Source: Mesorhabditis belari (lineage: Eukaryota > Nematoda > Chromadorea > Rhabditida > Rhabditidae). Taken from it: a DNA stretch of 64,000 nt. A program made the translations under genes and the position numbers. Location of the stretch: assembly GCA_958450365.1 (NCBI GenBank), contig CAUEEP010000742.1, positions 2,368,001 to 2,432,000 on the forward strand, written 5' to 3'. Each line of letters begins with the position of its first letter. The first letter of the stretch is position 1. The notes beneath the pieces are model-generated. The model was given only the letters and a program-made list of their open reading frames with translations, did not search any database and was not told the origin of the DNA. This document shows, piece after piece, positions 11,256-23,321 of the stretch.

Positions 11256-11524
11256 TACCGTAAAACCTGTAATAGTAGCGCCCTCCCCCCCATAATGACG
11301 GGGTATTGCTGCGTAGTCTAACTTTACACGCTCCGTTCTCCGCGCTGCTTTATGCTACAGTGTGCGCTTGGGTGTCAAATGAGGGCCCTTGAAATCTAGT
11401 ATTTTTTTGGTACCAAAGTGTAGTTGGGAAAAATCTAGGAGCCAAGTAAAAATGATTTTCTAAAAAGAGACCAGACCACGCGACTGTACCGGGTGGGGGC
11501 GCTACTATTACAAGTATTACGGTA
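11256..11524. mobile_element. MITE, TACCGTAAA family (copy 1)
   Basis: The ends TACCGTAAAACCTGTAATAG and CTATTACAAGTATTACGGTA are inverted repeats. The interior shares ATAATGACGG, GCGTAGTCTA and GCGACTGTAC-type blocks with the copies at 46251, 46600 and 54471. It is the most diverged of the complete members. Confidence 0.75.
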
Positions 11525-11695
11525 TCATTTTTGGGACCAGCACAAAATTCTGCGTCGAATGGTATCTATTTGAAGAAATTTCATCAGAAAAACGCATTTT
11601 TACCTTGTTTTGCGCGGATGTGCATCGCTTTTTCTTGACGATTTATCTGTTTTTATCTTTAAATCCCTGTTGTTTTGTTGATTGTTAAAGATGAA

Positions 11696-11860
11696 TACCG
11701 TAAAAGCTGTAATTGTAGCCCCCCCGCCCCTAGGAGCGTCGCGTAGTCTAAGTTTACACTCAAAGAACCGCTCATATCTTGGCGCCCAGAAATATTTCAT
11801 GTTTTAGCGCGCTTAGGTATCAAATTAAAGTTGAAAGAATGGGTGGTTTTTTGAGATATA
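11696..11860. mobile_element. MITE, TACCGTAAA family (partial copy)
   Basis: It starts with TACCGTAAAAGCTGTAATTG and contains GCGTCGCGTAGTCTAAG and a GCGCTTAGGTATCAAA block like the full copies, but the right inverted repeat is missing. The right limit is approximate. Confidence 0.6.
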
Positions 11861-12026
11861 ACACATATTTTTAGCATTAACCAGCGCTGAGAACAAAATG
11901 ATTGAAAAGTGGCAAAAAAGACCGATTTTTCAATCATTTTGCACCATTACCTTTTTCCCACTTGGTTTTTTGATTTGAATCTTTAGTTTCATGCAGCAAC
12001 TTGGTATCAATTTTCCCTTTTTTAGA

Positions 12027-12425
12027 ATGTTTGACAACGATTCGAACTTCCTTGACGCCAACGAGACGCCGCTTTGGGAGCGCCGATCGACGATCAATGC
12101 GACAAGCCGCTCTTTTAGAAAATGACCAGCAACTTTTAGAAAAAAAGTAAAAAAGTAAAAAAATAAAGCAAAGGTATCAACGGTTAGCAATGACCAATAA
12201 TCAATTTTAGCTTAATGCACTTGAGAGCGTAACAAAGCGTATGTTAAATTTCTTTTTCATCGTAATTACATTTTTTAGGATTCAAAGACCCGCTGCGCAA
12301 CGAATTCTACGAAATTTGCATTAGGCCCATAAATCGAGGATGAATTGGTGAAGATCAAGGAGGTGCTCCGCCATTGTGGATCAAGAGTCAAGACGCGTGA
12401 AGGACTTATTGAGCAAGGAAAGTGA
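12027..12425 (+). pseudogene. Collapsed third copy of the SPD-5-like gene
   Basis: The first exon (ATG at 12027, DNDSNFLDANETPLWERR) is nearly identical to copy B and is preceded by the same TTTTTTAGA acceptor and upstream sequence. The sequence then jumps to the end of exon 3 (CAGCAACTTTTAGAAAA), to the exon 3/4 intron (AATCAATTTTAGCTT), then to the exon 19/20 junction (TTCAAAGACCCGCTGCGC) and finally the last exon, ending GAGCAAGGAAAGTGA. Introns are retained, so this is a segmental copy with several internal deletions, not a retrocopy. It keeps about 400 of about 4400 bp and cannot encode a working scaffold. Confidence 0.85.
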
Positions 12426-12736
12426 AGCTCCTACTCATGCTGTAAATTTATTTTTGTCTGTTTTACCTATTATTGCGGTGTTTTATCCCGGTTTTTGTCA
12501 ATGGATAGTTTTGAATTTCTTGCTAAATGCAATGTACGAATTTTTAAATCAAGGATTGTCGATAAAAATCTACGCCGAAGCAGGCGTACTTCATAAAAGA
12601 AATTGAAACACAAAATAACATGGTGGTCCGACAAATCTTTTTGACACTCGCAAAGGGGTCTTATAAAAAAGCCTCTAGTGTTCTTTCTCAAGCTCTCCTC
12701 CCTGAAGCTAAAATTTTTATTACAATCACAAATCTA

Positions 12737-13430
12737 TTAGGTTGGTAAGAAAGTTTGTCAAAAAGGTTGCACGGTGGTTTCTCAAAAACCAAGCGATGAA
12801 TTCTTTCCAGGTTTTTTGATAAACTTGTCTATATTTCAAGTTTTTGACAAAAAAAATCCGAGTGGCCTTCAGGTAAAGAAATAAGAGATTTCTTCAGCTG
12901 AAGTGACTTGGTCACTTTTTGAGTGCCCAGCCTTTAGACAAGTTTTTAATGGGTTCATGGATAGGCAATGGGTCCCACTCAAAACCTAAAAAATGAAGTA
13001 CTTCAAATAGGGAAAATTTGTGATTAAGGCAAATTTTATCTAATGCTTTGACTTTTCAGAGTGACCTATTTTAGCAAACACTCAGTGCCGAGAAGATGAC
13101 ACCAAAAAATTATTTGTTGAAATACAGCTTCTCTGTAAAAAAATTTTTGGGCCAAAAATAGAGATTATACATGTAGAGTATTGCTCATTTATGCTAACTT
13201 TACCTCATAAGGAATCGTTTTTCTGGTGCAAAAAGTGAGCTGAATTTAAGCTCGAAAATAAGAATTATTCAAAAATCTCCAAAATTTTAAGGGAAAGCTG
13301 CGCTCATTTTTTTACGAGTAATTTCTTGGAGTCGACTTGTAAATAATAGAATGAAATGTTCTTGAATTGGTGGATTCGTTTTTGAGAAATTCCAGTCAAA
13401 CTTATTCCGAGAACTTTCTTTCCAACCTAA
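12737..13430. mobile_element. Non-autonomous mariner-type element
   Basis: The ends TTAGGTTGGTAAGAAAGTT and AACTTTCTTTCCAACCTAA are inverted repeats of the common mariner TTAGGTTGGT type, flanked by TA on both sides (12735-12736 and 13431-13432). The 694-bp interior has no transposase frame. The paralogous copy of the flanking DNA at 841-1000 lacks it, so the insertion happened after the duplication. Confidence 0.9.
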
Positions 13431-13509
13431 TACAATAAGCAAACCCGTAAACGTTCAAAAATGATAAAATATAGAGACTTACACACGTGCAAAATAACCC
13501 GAATCATAA

Positions 13510-16500
13510 TTATTCTTTCACCACTCGATAGAATCCATTGTTGATCGAAAGGAGATTTTCGCTGACTTTCTTCTTCAAAAAGGCCACCACCTAAAGAGTG
13601 TTTAGTCTAGATGCCACGGTAAAAATACAATTTACCTGTTCCAAAGTCAACGATTGAATGCCGAACATCTTGTAAATGCCGAAAAGTCGCTCGGCGCGCA
13701 TCTCCTTCTGTTCTTGACCATTCTAAAATTAGAAACACTGACATTTTTGGGCCAATTTGCTCTAAAATTTCTCCAAACACAAGGTTTCTTCTCAAGTGTT
13801 CTTATCCAGCCTAAATCTACAATTGCTTACGATAAAATTTCTCGTATAGGTCCAATATTGTTCAAGTTCATCCATTGTTCCATTTCCATCATCTTTCTCT
13901 CGATCCGTTTCGTCAAGTTCCTCTTCCTCGTCTTCTTCCTGCTCGGCATACTAAAGGCAGAAACTAAAATTAGCAAAAGTTTTTTAATTTACCTGCACTT
14001 GATCAACATCATTTGGTTGAGTGGTCAGCGTCCAAGTGTCTTCTCCCGAATTGATCAGCACGCGCTAAAGAAAAAAATTTTACGTTCTGAAACAATAAGC
14101 AACCTGTGATTGCCAAAAACCTAATCGTTTTTGCACGACACTACGAGGCATTTTGAGTAATTCGATGAGCTGGATTGCCGTCCAGGCTTCTAAATGAAAT
14201 GTTGAACATTTCAAAGCCACGAGATTTACCTTGTTCCAAAAACGGATACAGAACGGCGGCCGTCGAATTCGTCACCACTTTATCCACGGACATTCCATCT
14301 ATCGTCAACGTCATTTCCACACAACTAAACAATAAAATTCATTGAGAATTCTAAAACAACTCACCCTGCTGCTTTCATCCAATTCAACTTTCGATCGTGT
14401 TTCAGCTTCTTGTACTCTTGCTCGAAAACGGCAAAGTGTTCATCGAAATAGCTAGGGAATTCCTGAAAAATCAAAGTCCAGTTTTAACTTCAAAACTGAC
14501 CATCGTTTTATCCTTGTTGACGTCGGGCCAAAAGTAGGTCGAGATTATGCGGGCGCTCAACGGGAAAACCTTAAAAAAAAACGTTACGCTTTTGAAAATT
14601 TCAGTTCAAACCAATTTGCCGGCTGCTGATATTTCTTCCATAAGATTTTCACTGTCGCAAATGTCTTTCAGCATCACCTAAAAGGTTAATTGTTTGAAAA
14701 AAAAACCCCGAGAAATAATACCTCGCATTGTTGCAGTTCGGCCTCGGAGAATCGTAAACGGAGTAGATTCAAATATCGCGATTCAAAAGCCGGCTAAATG
14801 TTTAATTAGATCCATTAGTGCTAACTCATAACTTACATCTTTATGTGCTGCTTGAGTGAGTCTTTCAGCCAATAATTGTCGATATTCTTTCACAAACGAA
14901 TCCTTGCTTCCATAAATAGAGACTAGCATCGTGAAAACATCGGCCGATCGCTGCACGCGTCCCTTGCCTGAAGAATTTTGGTAAAATCTGAACACTTCTC
15001 TCAACCCACTATGTAAGGCATCAGGCGGATCGGGCCTCCACGATCTCCACGTTTTGCGAATTGTCTCATCGTCAAGAAACTCGTCGTTGACACTCAACGC
15101 GTCCTCGTCATCTATGATCACGCAACGTTGCTAAAAAAAAAGAATAATTCTATAAACCTTATTCAATCCTACCATCTGATCGTTGAATTGATGTCCGGCC
15201 TTGGTGATGAAAGAGATGATTTGACGGACGGTGTCCGTGCGATGTTGCCTATAATGTAATTAGGTGAAAATCGGGCAATCATAAATTCACTCACTTCAGA
15301 TAGTTCTTGATTTTCCCACAAACAATGTGCATAATGAAAGTCGACGGATCCAAACGACGCAATGAGGTGACCGCATTTGCATACGACGTCAGAATCAGCG
15401 CAGTGGAAGCGGCTAAAAGTTTGAAAGTTTTGAAATAGCCACTTTTAAAAGTTTATCAAAATTTACAGATATTCAAAAGTTGTCGATTCACTTCAGTTGT
15501 CAATCGATTGATAATCCGTTGTCGACCATATCTAAAAATAATAATAACAAAATTAGAGTTTAGCTGATAAAACGAAACCTTACCCATTGTTTCGCTGCAT
15601 AAATGAGCCAATAATATCAATAATCTCTGCTGAATGGGCTGTGCCAGCAATCGTTATGTTGTAAATCTAAAGAAAATTTGGATTTAGCCACATTTAAAAC
15701 GAATTCCTTACCTTATCAATGTACTGATCGACAAATAGGCACTCCATATAAACACGCACATCGCTCGCCGTTGATTCCGCAGTTTTCATGGGTACTTTCT
15801 CAATCCAAGCTACTAGAGCATTGAATTCCTAAAATTCCGAAGATCAAGAAGATCAACTGGTTTTTTAAAAATCAACCTTTTCTAGTTCTTCTTTTGCTGG
15901 TAGACTGAGCGTAGTGGCAACGTGTTTCTTAATCGACGCCTAAATCAGTTCAATAGGTTAGCTATCTTTAAAAAGTTCCTCCCACCTGGACAAAAACGTG
16001 CAGCGCATGCTCGATTGTTGATTGAAAGAACGGATCGCCGATGTTTTTCACCTCATTTGTGAGCTCTTCGCGGAAACCGTTGACCAAATTGAGACTAAAT
16101 CATCTTTAATACAATTTATACATTAAAATAAACCCACATATCTTGTAGCAACTCCATTGAGGCCGCATGCGCTCGCTCACCAACTAAAAGATTTCTCTTC
16201 GAAATGTTATCAATAAAACCTTACCCGGGCACTGTTCCAGAGAGACCTGCACAAAAGAAATGATCGAGAAGAGAAAGATTCTGGACTAAAGCTCGATTTT
16301 ATACCTTTGAAAACTAGTTTTTAACTCTAAAAACTTATTTACCATATGATCGCTGAAGAGATTCTTCAGTGGAGTCGGCATAAACCAGTTCATGCATTGA
16401 ATGCGCACACTTCTTGAAAGTTTTGTATCCTGTCCACATAATGAGCCAAAAAAGCTAAAAAAAAATAATGGGTTAAAAGACAACCATACTACGCAAAACC

Positions 16501-16959
16501 TACTTCATCTAAACATTTCCTAATGTTGCGCATTTGGTGATGCATAGTGACCATCAATTGAGCTCTTGGCAAATTCGCTTTCTTCATGTCGCCCAGCCAG
16601 GCCTCGAATTGTTTCGTGAAGCATTCCAGAAGAAACTTCCTGAAATCAATCATAAATAAATGATTTCAACTCAGTCGTAGCTAACTTAAGACAAACTTCT
16701 CAGGGGTCAAGATTTACAAAATCGGCTTTAAGATCATTAAAATCGAGAAAACCAACCAACCTCGCCGATTTGAGACAATAGTCGTGATAGGTAACCGAAA
16801 GGGGCAAATTCTCGTCCAACTCGTAGCTGATCTCGATTTGACTACCCTAAAACAGAAGAATTGGGAAAAATTGCAAAATTTGAAAGCGTAACACCTTTAA
16901 ATGCTTACCTCCACGAAAGGATTCGATATTCGGATTTCTCGATGACTGAATGAGTCCAT
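13510..16959 (-). CDS. apc-2: Anaphase-promoting complex subunit 2 (cullin-family scaffold)
   Basis: APC2 is the cullin subunit of the APC/C ubiquitin ligase; it binds the RING subunit APC11 and drives metaphase-to-anaphase and meiotic progression. About 20 short exons run from an ATG at 16959 (MDSFSHREIRISNPFVE) to a TAA at 13510. Family landmarks include WRPDPPDA followed by VSIYGSKDSFVKEYRQLL (cullin homology), EVMLKDICDSENLME, ISTYFWPDVNKDK, then LNWMKAAGCVEMTLTIDGMS and WTAIQLIELLKMPRSVVQ, an acidic EEDEEEELDE linker, and a winged-helix C-terminus, VVAFLKKKVSENLLSINNG, ending in YRVVKE. An AG acceptor five bases upstream of the ATG (16965-16966) with no upstream coding exon suggests trans-splicing. 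It is divergent from spd-5 copy B with about 820 bp between the start codons. The 3' end was duplicated to 1007-1170. Confidence 0.88.
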
Positions 16960-16964
16960 CAAAC

Positions 16965-16966
16965 CT
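16965..16966 (-). promoter_or_regulatory. Probable trans-splice acceptor of apc-2
   Basis: The minus strand reads CTCTAATTGTAG then GTTTG and ATG. There is no in-frame coding sequence upstream of the acceptor, so a spliced leader is the simplest explanation. Confidence 0.5.
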
Positions 16967-17782
16967 ACAATTAGAGAGTGAAATCGCGAATACAAAGAAA
17001 AGCAGACGAAAAAATCTTAATTTTTATGAGAAAATTCAAACAAATTGGGCAGCTATGAAAGCTACGAAGCCCCGCCCCTTTTTTCTGCGTAAATTTTTCG
17101 TAGCGGTCCATTTTATTTGAATTTCCCTACGAAACTAGAAGATATTCAGCTGAGTGGGCGAGGGGGACCCTTTGAAAAGGTAATAGTACTTTTGAGTCTA
17201 TTTTCGCTCATATTTTACATTCAAGACTTTTTCTTCTCAAAGAAAACTTTCAAGTCAAAGGTTTTTCTACGCAGAACAAGTTTAGGAGTTGCAGTATCTG
17301 AAAATTTAAAGCCGGTTGAAAATGCTTGGATTATAGAAAAGTTTTAAAGGTAACAAGTGAAATTAAGAAGTGAAGGTATTAATACTTTTTTGACCACCGT
17401 ATTCGTACAACTTAGATATTTAATTTTGCGATTGTTATCCTATTAAACCAATCCGAAAGCTTGTCCCTCCACCCTTGGGTTCAGTTACCCATTCAAAAGA
17501 CGCCCCTACAATACCACCCTTTGCACATCCGGGGCTACCACCGCGCTCAAATTTTTCAGATTTTCACTCCCCCAATTACTCCGGACCTGATTTGAAATTT
17601 GAAACTGCTTATGGTTATTTCATAGCTATCAAACCATTGCTCACTCTTACGCACTCATAGAAATCTTGCTAGTTTTCAAATTTCTTTCTGGTTGATACAC
17701 CATTAACTTTTTCCCACTTGGTTTCTTGATTTGACTCTTTAGTTTCAAGTTGCAACTTGGTATCAATTTTCCCTTTTTTAGA
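16967..17782. promoter_or_regulatory. Shared intergenic region of apc-2 and spd-5 copy B
   Basis: About 800 bp between divergent starts. The last ~140 bp (17640-17782, CTCTTACGCACTCATAGAAA onward) match 1858-2017 upstream of copy A and 11940-12026 upstream of the third copy, so this proximal part travelled with every duplicate and probably holds the spd-5 promoter. The remainder shows no gene; a 76-codon frame at 17117-17347 is unsupported. Confidence 0.55.
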
Positions 17783-20700
17783 ATGTTTGACAACGATTCG
17801 AACTTCCTTGACGCCAACGAGACACCGCTTTGGGAGCGCCGATCGACGATCAATGCGACAAGCCGCTCTTTTCCTGGTGAGTGGTTTTGAAGTTCAAGAG
17901 TGGATCAACTGTAGAGAACATTTGGGAATGAAGAGAATCCATAACAGTAGTATTCTATCGGAATTGGATCCTAAAGCTCTAGTAATTTACATGCTTTCAG
18001 CAGCATTCGTTATTCCTTAGCTTCATCCTAACCGTTGCTATAGAAACGAGTAATGATCTTGGGGTTTTCTTTTGGAGATTAGCCGCTTTTCGGGTATTAG
18101 CCTTTGTTTTTATAAAAAGGCTACCTAATCCACGACTTTCGTCTATTTTTAGTTACTTTTTTTGTATTCTTGTAGGGTTTAACTGTATGTATGACCAACT
18201 GTTGATTTTTTAGATGTTTCGATGAGCGCCAATATCGAACCGCCAATGAGAGCCGCCTCCGATTTGCCAAGAGATCGCCCCCAAGCGATTCCACTCGTCC
18301 AAACGCTCAACGAGAACGAGGATCTGAAGAATCGCAACCAAATCCAACGTCTTGAAATCATTCGGCTCAAAGAAATCATCTTGACAATTACCGGACAAGA
18401 CAAATTCCACTTGGCTGAAGAGGTAATCTTTTTCAGGTGTCACGCAACTTTTCTTTTCAGTTTCACACTCTGAAGTCTCGCGAAGTCGAGATCGTTCGAG
18501 AGAAGAAAGAAATCGAAGAAGCCTACCAGCAACTTTTAGAAAATGTCCGCGAAAATAAAGCAAAGGTATAGACCATAGACCTTTGGTTGACAATGACTAA
18601 TAATGAATTTTAGCTTGATGCACTTGAGCGAGAAAAAGAGGACCAAGTCAGATGGAGTGAAGAAATCTCGACAGCGTATGCGGAGACAAAACGACAACTT
18701 GACGAGGCTCGGCAACGTTTTCCGTGGATGGACGAAAGCGTCGATTCAATCTTTGGAGATGCCAATCAACGGTATGCTATTTCCGTCGGCACTACATATA
18801 ATAAGTGCTTTTAGGCATATCGGCGATCTAAAGCAGCGAATCGAGGAGCTGGACTGTGAACGAGCCGATCTCCTCAGAGCTAACCAAGAAATGAGCCGCG
18901 AGCGCAACGAGGCTTTGGCCAGATTGAATGAATGGTCGGTGAAAGGAGCGCCAGGAGATAAGGTTTGTGATTTTTGTTTGTTTGATTTTTTTGTATTGTT
19001 TAGACTTTCTCTGTGGATGTTGGCGATTTGGGCAAAGTGACGTACCAAGAGAAGATCGACGAGCTCCAGCATGCCATTGATGAACGAGATGCAAAGATCC
19101 GCGAGCAAGACCAAGACTACAAGAAGGCATTGCGACTTTTGACGGTTTGTTGCGACTGGAGGCTAGGTTCTAAATATTCACTTTAGAATGTCCAGAAATC
19201 AAAAGATGATTTGGAAAAACAAGTTGCCAGCTTGACAATGACAATGTACGCTCAGACAAGCATTGATCGAAATGAGCTCCGCGAAAGCGCTATCGGAACC
19301 GAAGAACGGCGCATGGAAACCGTATGTAGCTGCTACTCGTTTGTTATCGTAACAGATTTTAGGCTTCGGAATGGCTTGATCGTTTGGGTACACTTGGACA
19401 AGAGAATGAGCATTTGAAGAGGGCGCTAATTGAACTTGGCGGCAAGTACAGGGAAATGTCGATGCGAGAAGGATCAATGGTGCCCGAGGAAATCGACTCG
19501 CTTCTCAACTATGCTGATGAAGTTAGAAACAATTTGAATCTGCATCAAAATCTCTTCAACTTCACCGAACAGTCCCTTCAGGTAGTTGCAATTGTTTCTT
19601 TTTTTGGATCTTAATGAGGCTTTTTAGGTAAACGACATTCCACATGAAGCGTCGCAGGAAGTTATCAATCAGTCGATTCACACAAAGGAGTCGCTTGATG
19701 AGATGAAGGTTTTTTTGATCTTAAGCGGTGTTAGTTTATTAATTTATTTTAGGAAAAAGTCATGAGTTTGAAGATGACCACACGCCTCTTATTCGAACGT
19801 ATCAAGGGAGCCTCTGAATTGTTTGCCCGCATTCTTCAACACATCAAAGATGACAAATCTGACTTTGCCGAAGAGATCCGCAGGATGACATTGAGTCTTG
19901 ATGATAGTCTGAGAAGGGATAGCATTGCTGCATTGGAAGGTTGAATTTTAACGTTGGATTTTTTTGAATTCTTTATTTCAGAAATTGAAGTGGCCTTCAA
20001 CGAAGCTAGCTGGGTGTTGGAGAAATCGATTAGCGAGGTCGTGTGTAGCAACTTGATAATTCTAGATTTTTCTTTTTAGTCTTTTATCGGTGGTGTGAGT
20101 AGCCTTTCGCAAATCATGAGCCGTCTCGGAGCTGGTGTTTCACAACATGAGATCAACGCATCGCCTACGAAGTCCTTCACCAAAGTGATTCAATCTCCAC
20201 GTGTCGCCTCATCGTCATCACGCTTTGTGAACAAACAGACATATGATGAGGTAATCAAGGTTTTTTTTCACAAAAGTACATTTTGCTTTTAGCTCTCCAA
20301 CAAATGCGACTTGCTTACAAAGGAATTTGAAGAGGCGAAGGCCGTTTGGGATGAAGAAAAGCAAGGATTTGAGAGGGCTGCTCAGAAGTGTGTCCGACTT
20401 GAAAGTGATGTGGCTGCCTTGCATCGTCAGCTTGAGGTTGAAAAGAAACGAGAAAACGAGGCCACGCTTGCGAATTCTGAATTGAACGAGGAGGTGGAAC
20501 GACTTCGAGCTGATGAGAACAAGTTCAAGCAGATCATTGAAGAAAATCGCCGCTTGATTCGGGTACTTTTTTTGACACGATTAATTACAACTTTAATTAA
20601 AAACTGTGTTACATTCGTAAATATTTCTTTTAGGAACGCGACACTGTCATTGATGAACATGAAACCGAGCTTAACAAATGTCAGGATCGACAAGCAAAGT

Positions 20701-22204
20701 TTGAAGCCAGGTGCCATGAATATTTGCAGAAGGTGATTGTCCGCTTTTTAAGAAAAACTTTTGTGTTTGTAGGTTTCCAGACTTGAGGAATATAAGAGTG
20801 ATCAAGAAAGCAAGCTCCAGACGCTCCGAGATCAAATGGAAGAATTTGTGGTCGAGGTGCTTAAAATTTTACGACTTTAGTAATCCTCTTTAGGCAAAGC
20901 GCTACAAGGATCTTGAAGCCGAATATAAGTACACGATTCAAACACTCTCCGACGAGGCCGAAAAAGCTGTAAAGAATATTATTGCTAATTTCACAACATT
21001 ATTTTTAGACCGCAAAGTATCAAGAGGCCATTCTCAACGAAGATGATTCTGCCAAGAGGTCAATGGAGAAATGTGTACACTATGAAAAGCTTTTGACTGA
21101 TGCACAAGAAGAAGTTTGGTATTTTTAATGCTTTGCAACGTTTTGTTTTTAGATCTCCCACTTGAAGAAAGGAAACGATGCCGAGTTCAAACAAATTCAC
21201 GCTCAAGTAATGGATTTACGTGCGATGATTCACGAGCTGGCCCGACTTCGCGGTGACAACCAAGACGACACTAGTTTGATTCGATCGCACAGCGAGAACA
21301 GGTAAATACTTATGTTTCGCTCTTTTACCATCTTTGTTTTTTAGATCATTGGTATCTCAAGTGCAAGCACAACTCCAGCTCTTGAATGACTCAATGGTGC
21401 GCGCCTGTGACTGGACAAAGCGACAAATGCAGAAAATTCATGACAATAACCGAATGGCTGAAAAGGTTTACGCTCAAATGCGCAGTGACTCCAATGCCGC
21501 AACCCGCAAAAAGTCATCGAAGGAAGTTCTGGAGTTGCAACAAAGCATGTCCACTCTCGCTGAGCCAGATGATGCCAAGGAAAATGTACCAATTTCAGGA
21601 AGCTCAACAAAGCGTAAGTTAAATTTCTTTTTTCACTGTAATTACATTTTTTAGGATTCAAAGACCCACTGCGCAACGAATTCTATGAAATTTGTACTCG
21701 CACAGACAAAATTGTGCAGGAAATCAAATCCATCGTGTCTTCGTTTCACGGAAAAAGTGGAGATCAATGGAATAAGGTTTTTTTTAATTGGATTAGCGTA
21801 TTAGTGTCGTTTCAGGTGCTAGAGGAAACACGGGACTTGCGTTCGTTGGTCACTGCCAAGTACCAAGCGTTGATGGAACCGGTGAAGGATGGAGATGGAC
21901 TGTCAAACTCTGAGCTCTTGGAAAGGATCTCAATTATGTGGCAGCAGATACACACTTATCAAAACGCTCTGGTCGAAGCTCGCAAATTGTTCAAAGAAAC
22001 GAAAGATTCTTTGAATCAAGAAGGAGGCGCACGTTGTCGTTTGGTGAGTTTAGTGATTGTTCGTCATTCGCTATTCTAATTTTTTAGGATGATCAGGCAT
22101 TGGGCTCGCAAATCGAGAATGAATTGATGAAGATCAAGGAGGTACTCAGCCATTGTGGATCAACAGTCAAGACGCGTTCAGCACTTATTGAGCAAGGAAA
22201 GTGA
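17783..22204 (+). CDS. spd-5: SPD-5-like centrosomal coiled-coil protein, copy B (full length)
   Basis: Same family and proposed role as copy A. Twenty-two exons with conserved borders (17783-17876, 18214-18422, 18461-18565, 18614-18771, 18815-18962, 19004-19144, 19187-19321, 19363-19581, 19628-19708, 19753-19939, 19982-20037, 20080-20250, 20293-20562, 20634-20732, 20773-20856, 20894-20968, 21009-21113, 21153-21301, 21345-21613, 21655-21776, 21816-22043, 22088-22204) join without frame errors to 1073 residues; C. elegans SPD-5 is about 1200. It is coiled coil almost throughout. There is a short Ser/Pro-rich break near residues 530-565 (SPTKSFTKVIQSPR), which looks phosphorylatable, and an AKENVP stretch before the last ~170 residues. 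The C-terminus continues past copy A's stop through IENELMKIKEVLSHCGS and ends in SALIEQGK. It is likely the functional copy. The start lies one base after TTTTTTAG. Confidence 0.75.
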
Positions 22205-23317
22205 AGCTCCTACTTATGCCGTAAATTTATTTTTGTAGCTATTTTACCTATTATTGCAGTGTTTTATCCCGGTTTTTGTCAATGGATAGTTTTGAATTTC
22301 TTGATAAATGCAATATGCGAATTTTCAATAAATATGATTGCTAATAAAAATCTGCGCCGAAGGAGGTGTGCTTCATAAAAGGAACTAAAACACAAAACAA
22401 CATGGTGGTCCGACGTATCTTGTTTACACGCGCAAGGGGCACTTATAAAGAAGTCCGGAAATTTTTTTAACAGATGATGGTGGAATCCTTTTAATCGGGT
22501 GTCGTTTCGGACAGAATATCGATGTAGTGCAGGACTCGACTGCAATTGTGAGACTTTGGCTTTAGATTTCTTGTGTGTACTTACTTAGGTATTAGGCATG
22601 TTACCCGTGAGAGCTTGAGGCACACCTGACAGCCCACCACCCGCAAATGCCTATTGGTGTCGCGCTTTTATTGTGTTTTAAACAGTAAATATTTATCAAA
22701 AAATAGTATCAGTAGTGTTCTTGCCGCATGTAGGTAAATTTTGAGATCATCCGCATATTTAATCCTCTTACATGCTCGTGCAAGCCATTCAAAATAAGGA
22801 GATGCTTTTTTGCAATTGACTGAAAAACTGGGTCTTAACAGAGCAAAGGCTAAATCTTACAAATTCGATGATTTGAACGAGCCAAAGGAAAAAGTTATGT
22901 GCGATCGTTGAGTTCACTTGCCTACAAAAAGTTATGCAATTGTCTGGGGTTTTTTTTGATGAGTTCTCGCGAAAGATCGGATCTACAAAGAGCGTGTTGT
23001 CGGACAAGGAAATTCGACTCAACGTGTTCTACTTTTTCATAAAGATTTACTGTCCATTTAATGACATTTAATGAAATTGTGTTAACTGATGATGTTTAAA
23101 TAAACATTACTTTTACACACTTCAGATCTAAATTATATTCCTCGTCACGTTGCTGAGATCGAATAAAAGCTAAGCTTTCACGCTTAAACGACAGCCATAT
23201 TAAAAAAAGTAACCTCGTGAAATCCATATTTATGCTTGTGCTGATTGATCCGGTCATTAATGATGTATCTGAAAAAAAGAAACAATTATTATGACATGAA
23301 AATGAGAAAGTAAGATC
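22205..23317. other. Gene-free 3' flank of spd-5 copy B
   Basis: 22205-22590 duplicates the flank of copy A, and 23040-23310 duplicates 8940-9210. Between them I see no gene. A stretch near 22950-23040 has a locally open plus-strand frame, but I do not recognise it. Confidence 0.5.
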
Positions 23318-23321
23318 TTAA

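Noticed and set aside
12027..12425. Processed retrocopy of spd-5
   Set aside because: Intron sequences are retained at the exon 3/4 and 19/20 junctions and there is no poly-A tail, so it is a deleted segmental copy.
22789..23040. Possible small gene near 22950-23040
   Set aside because: Open only over a short distance on either strand, no family recognised, and no convincing splice sites.
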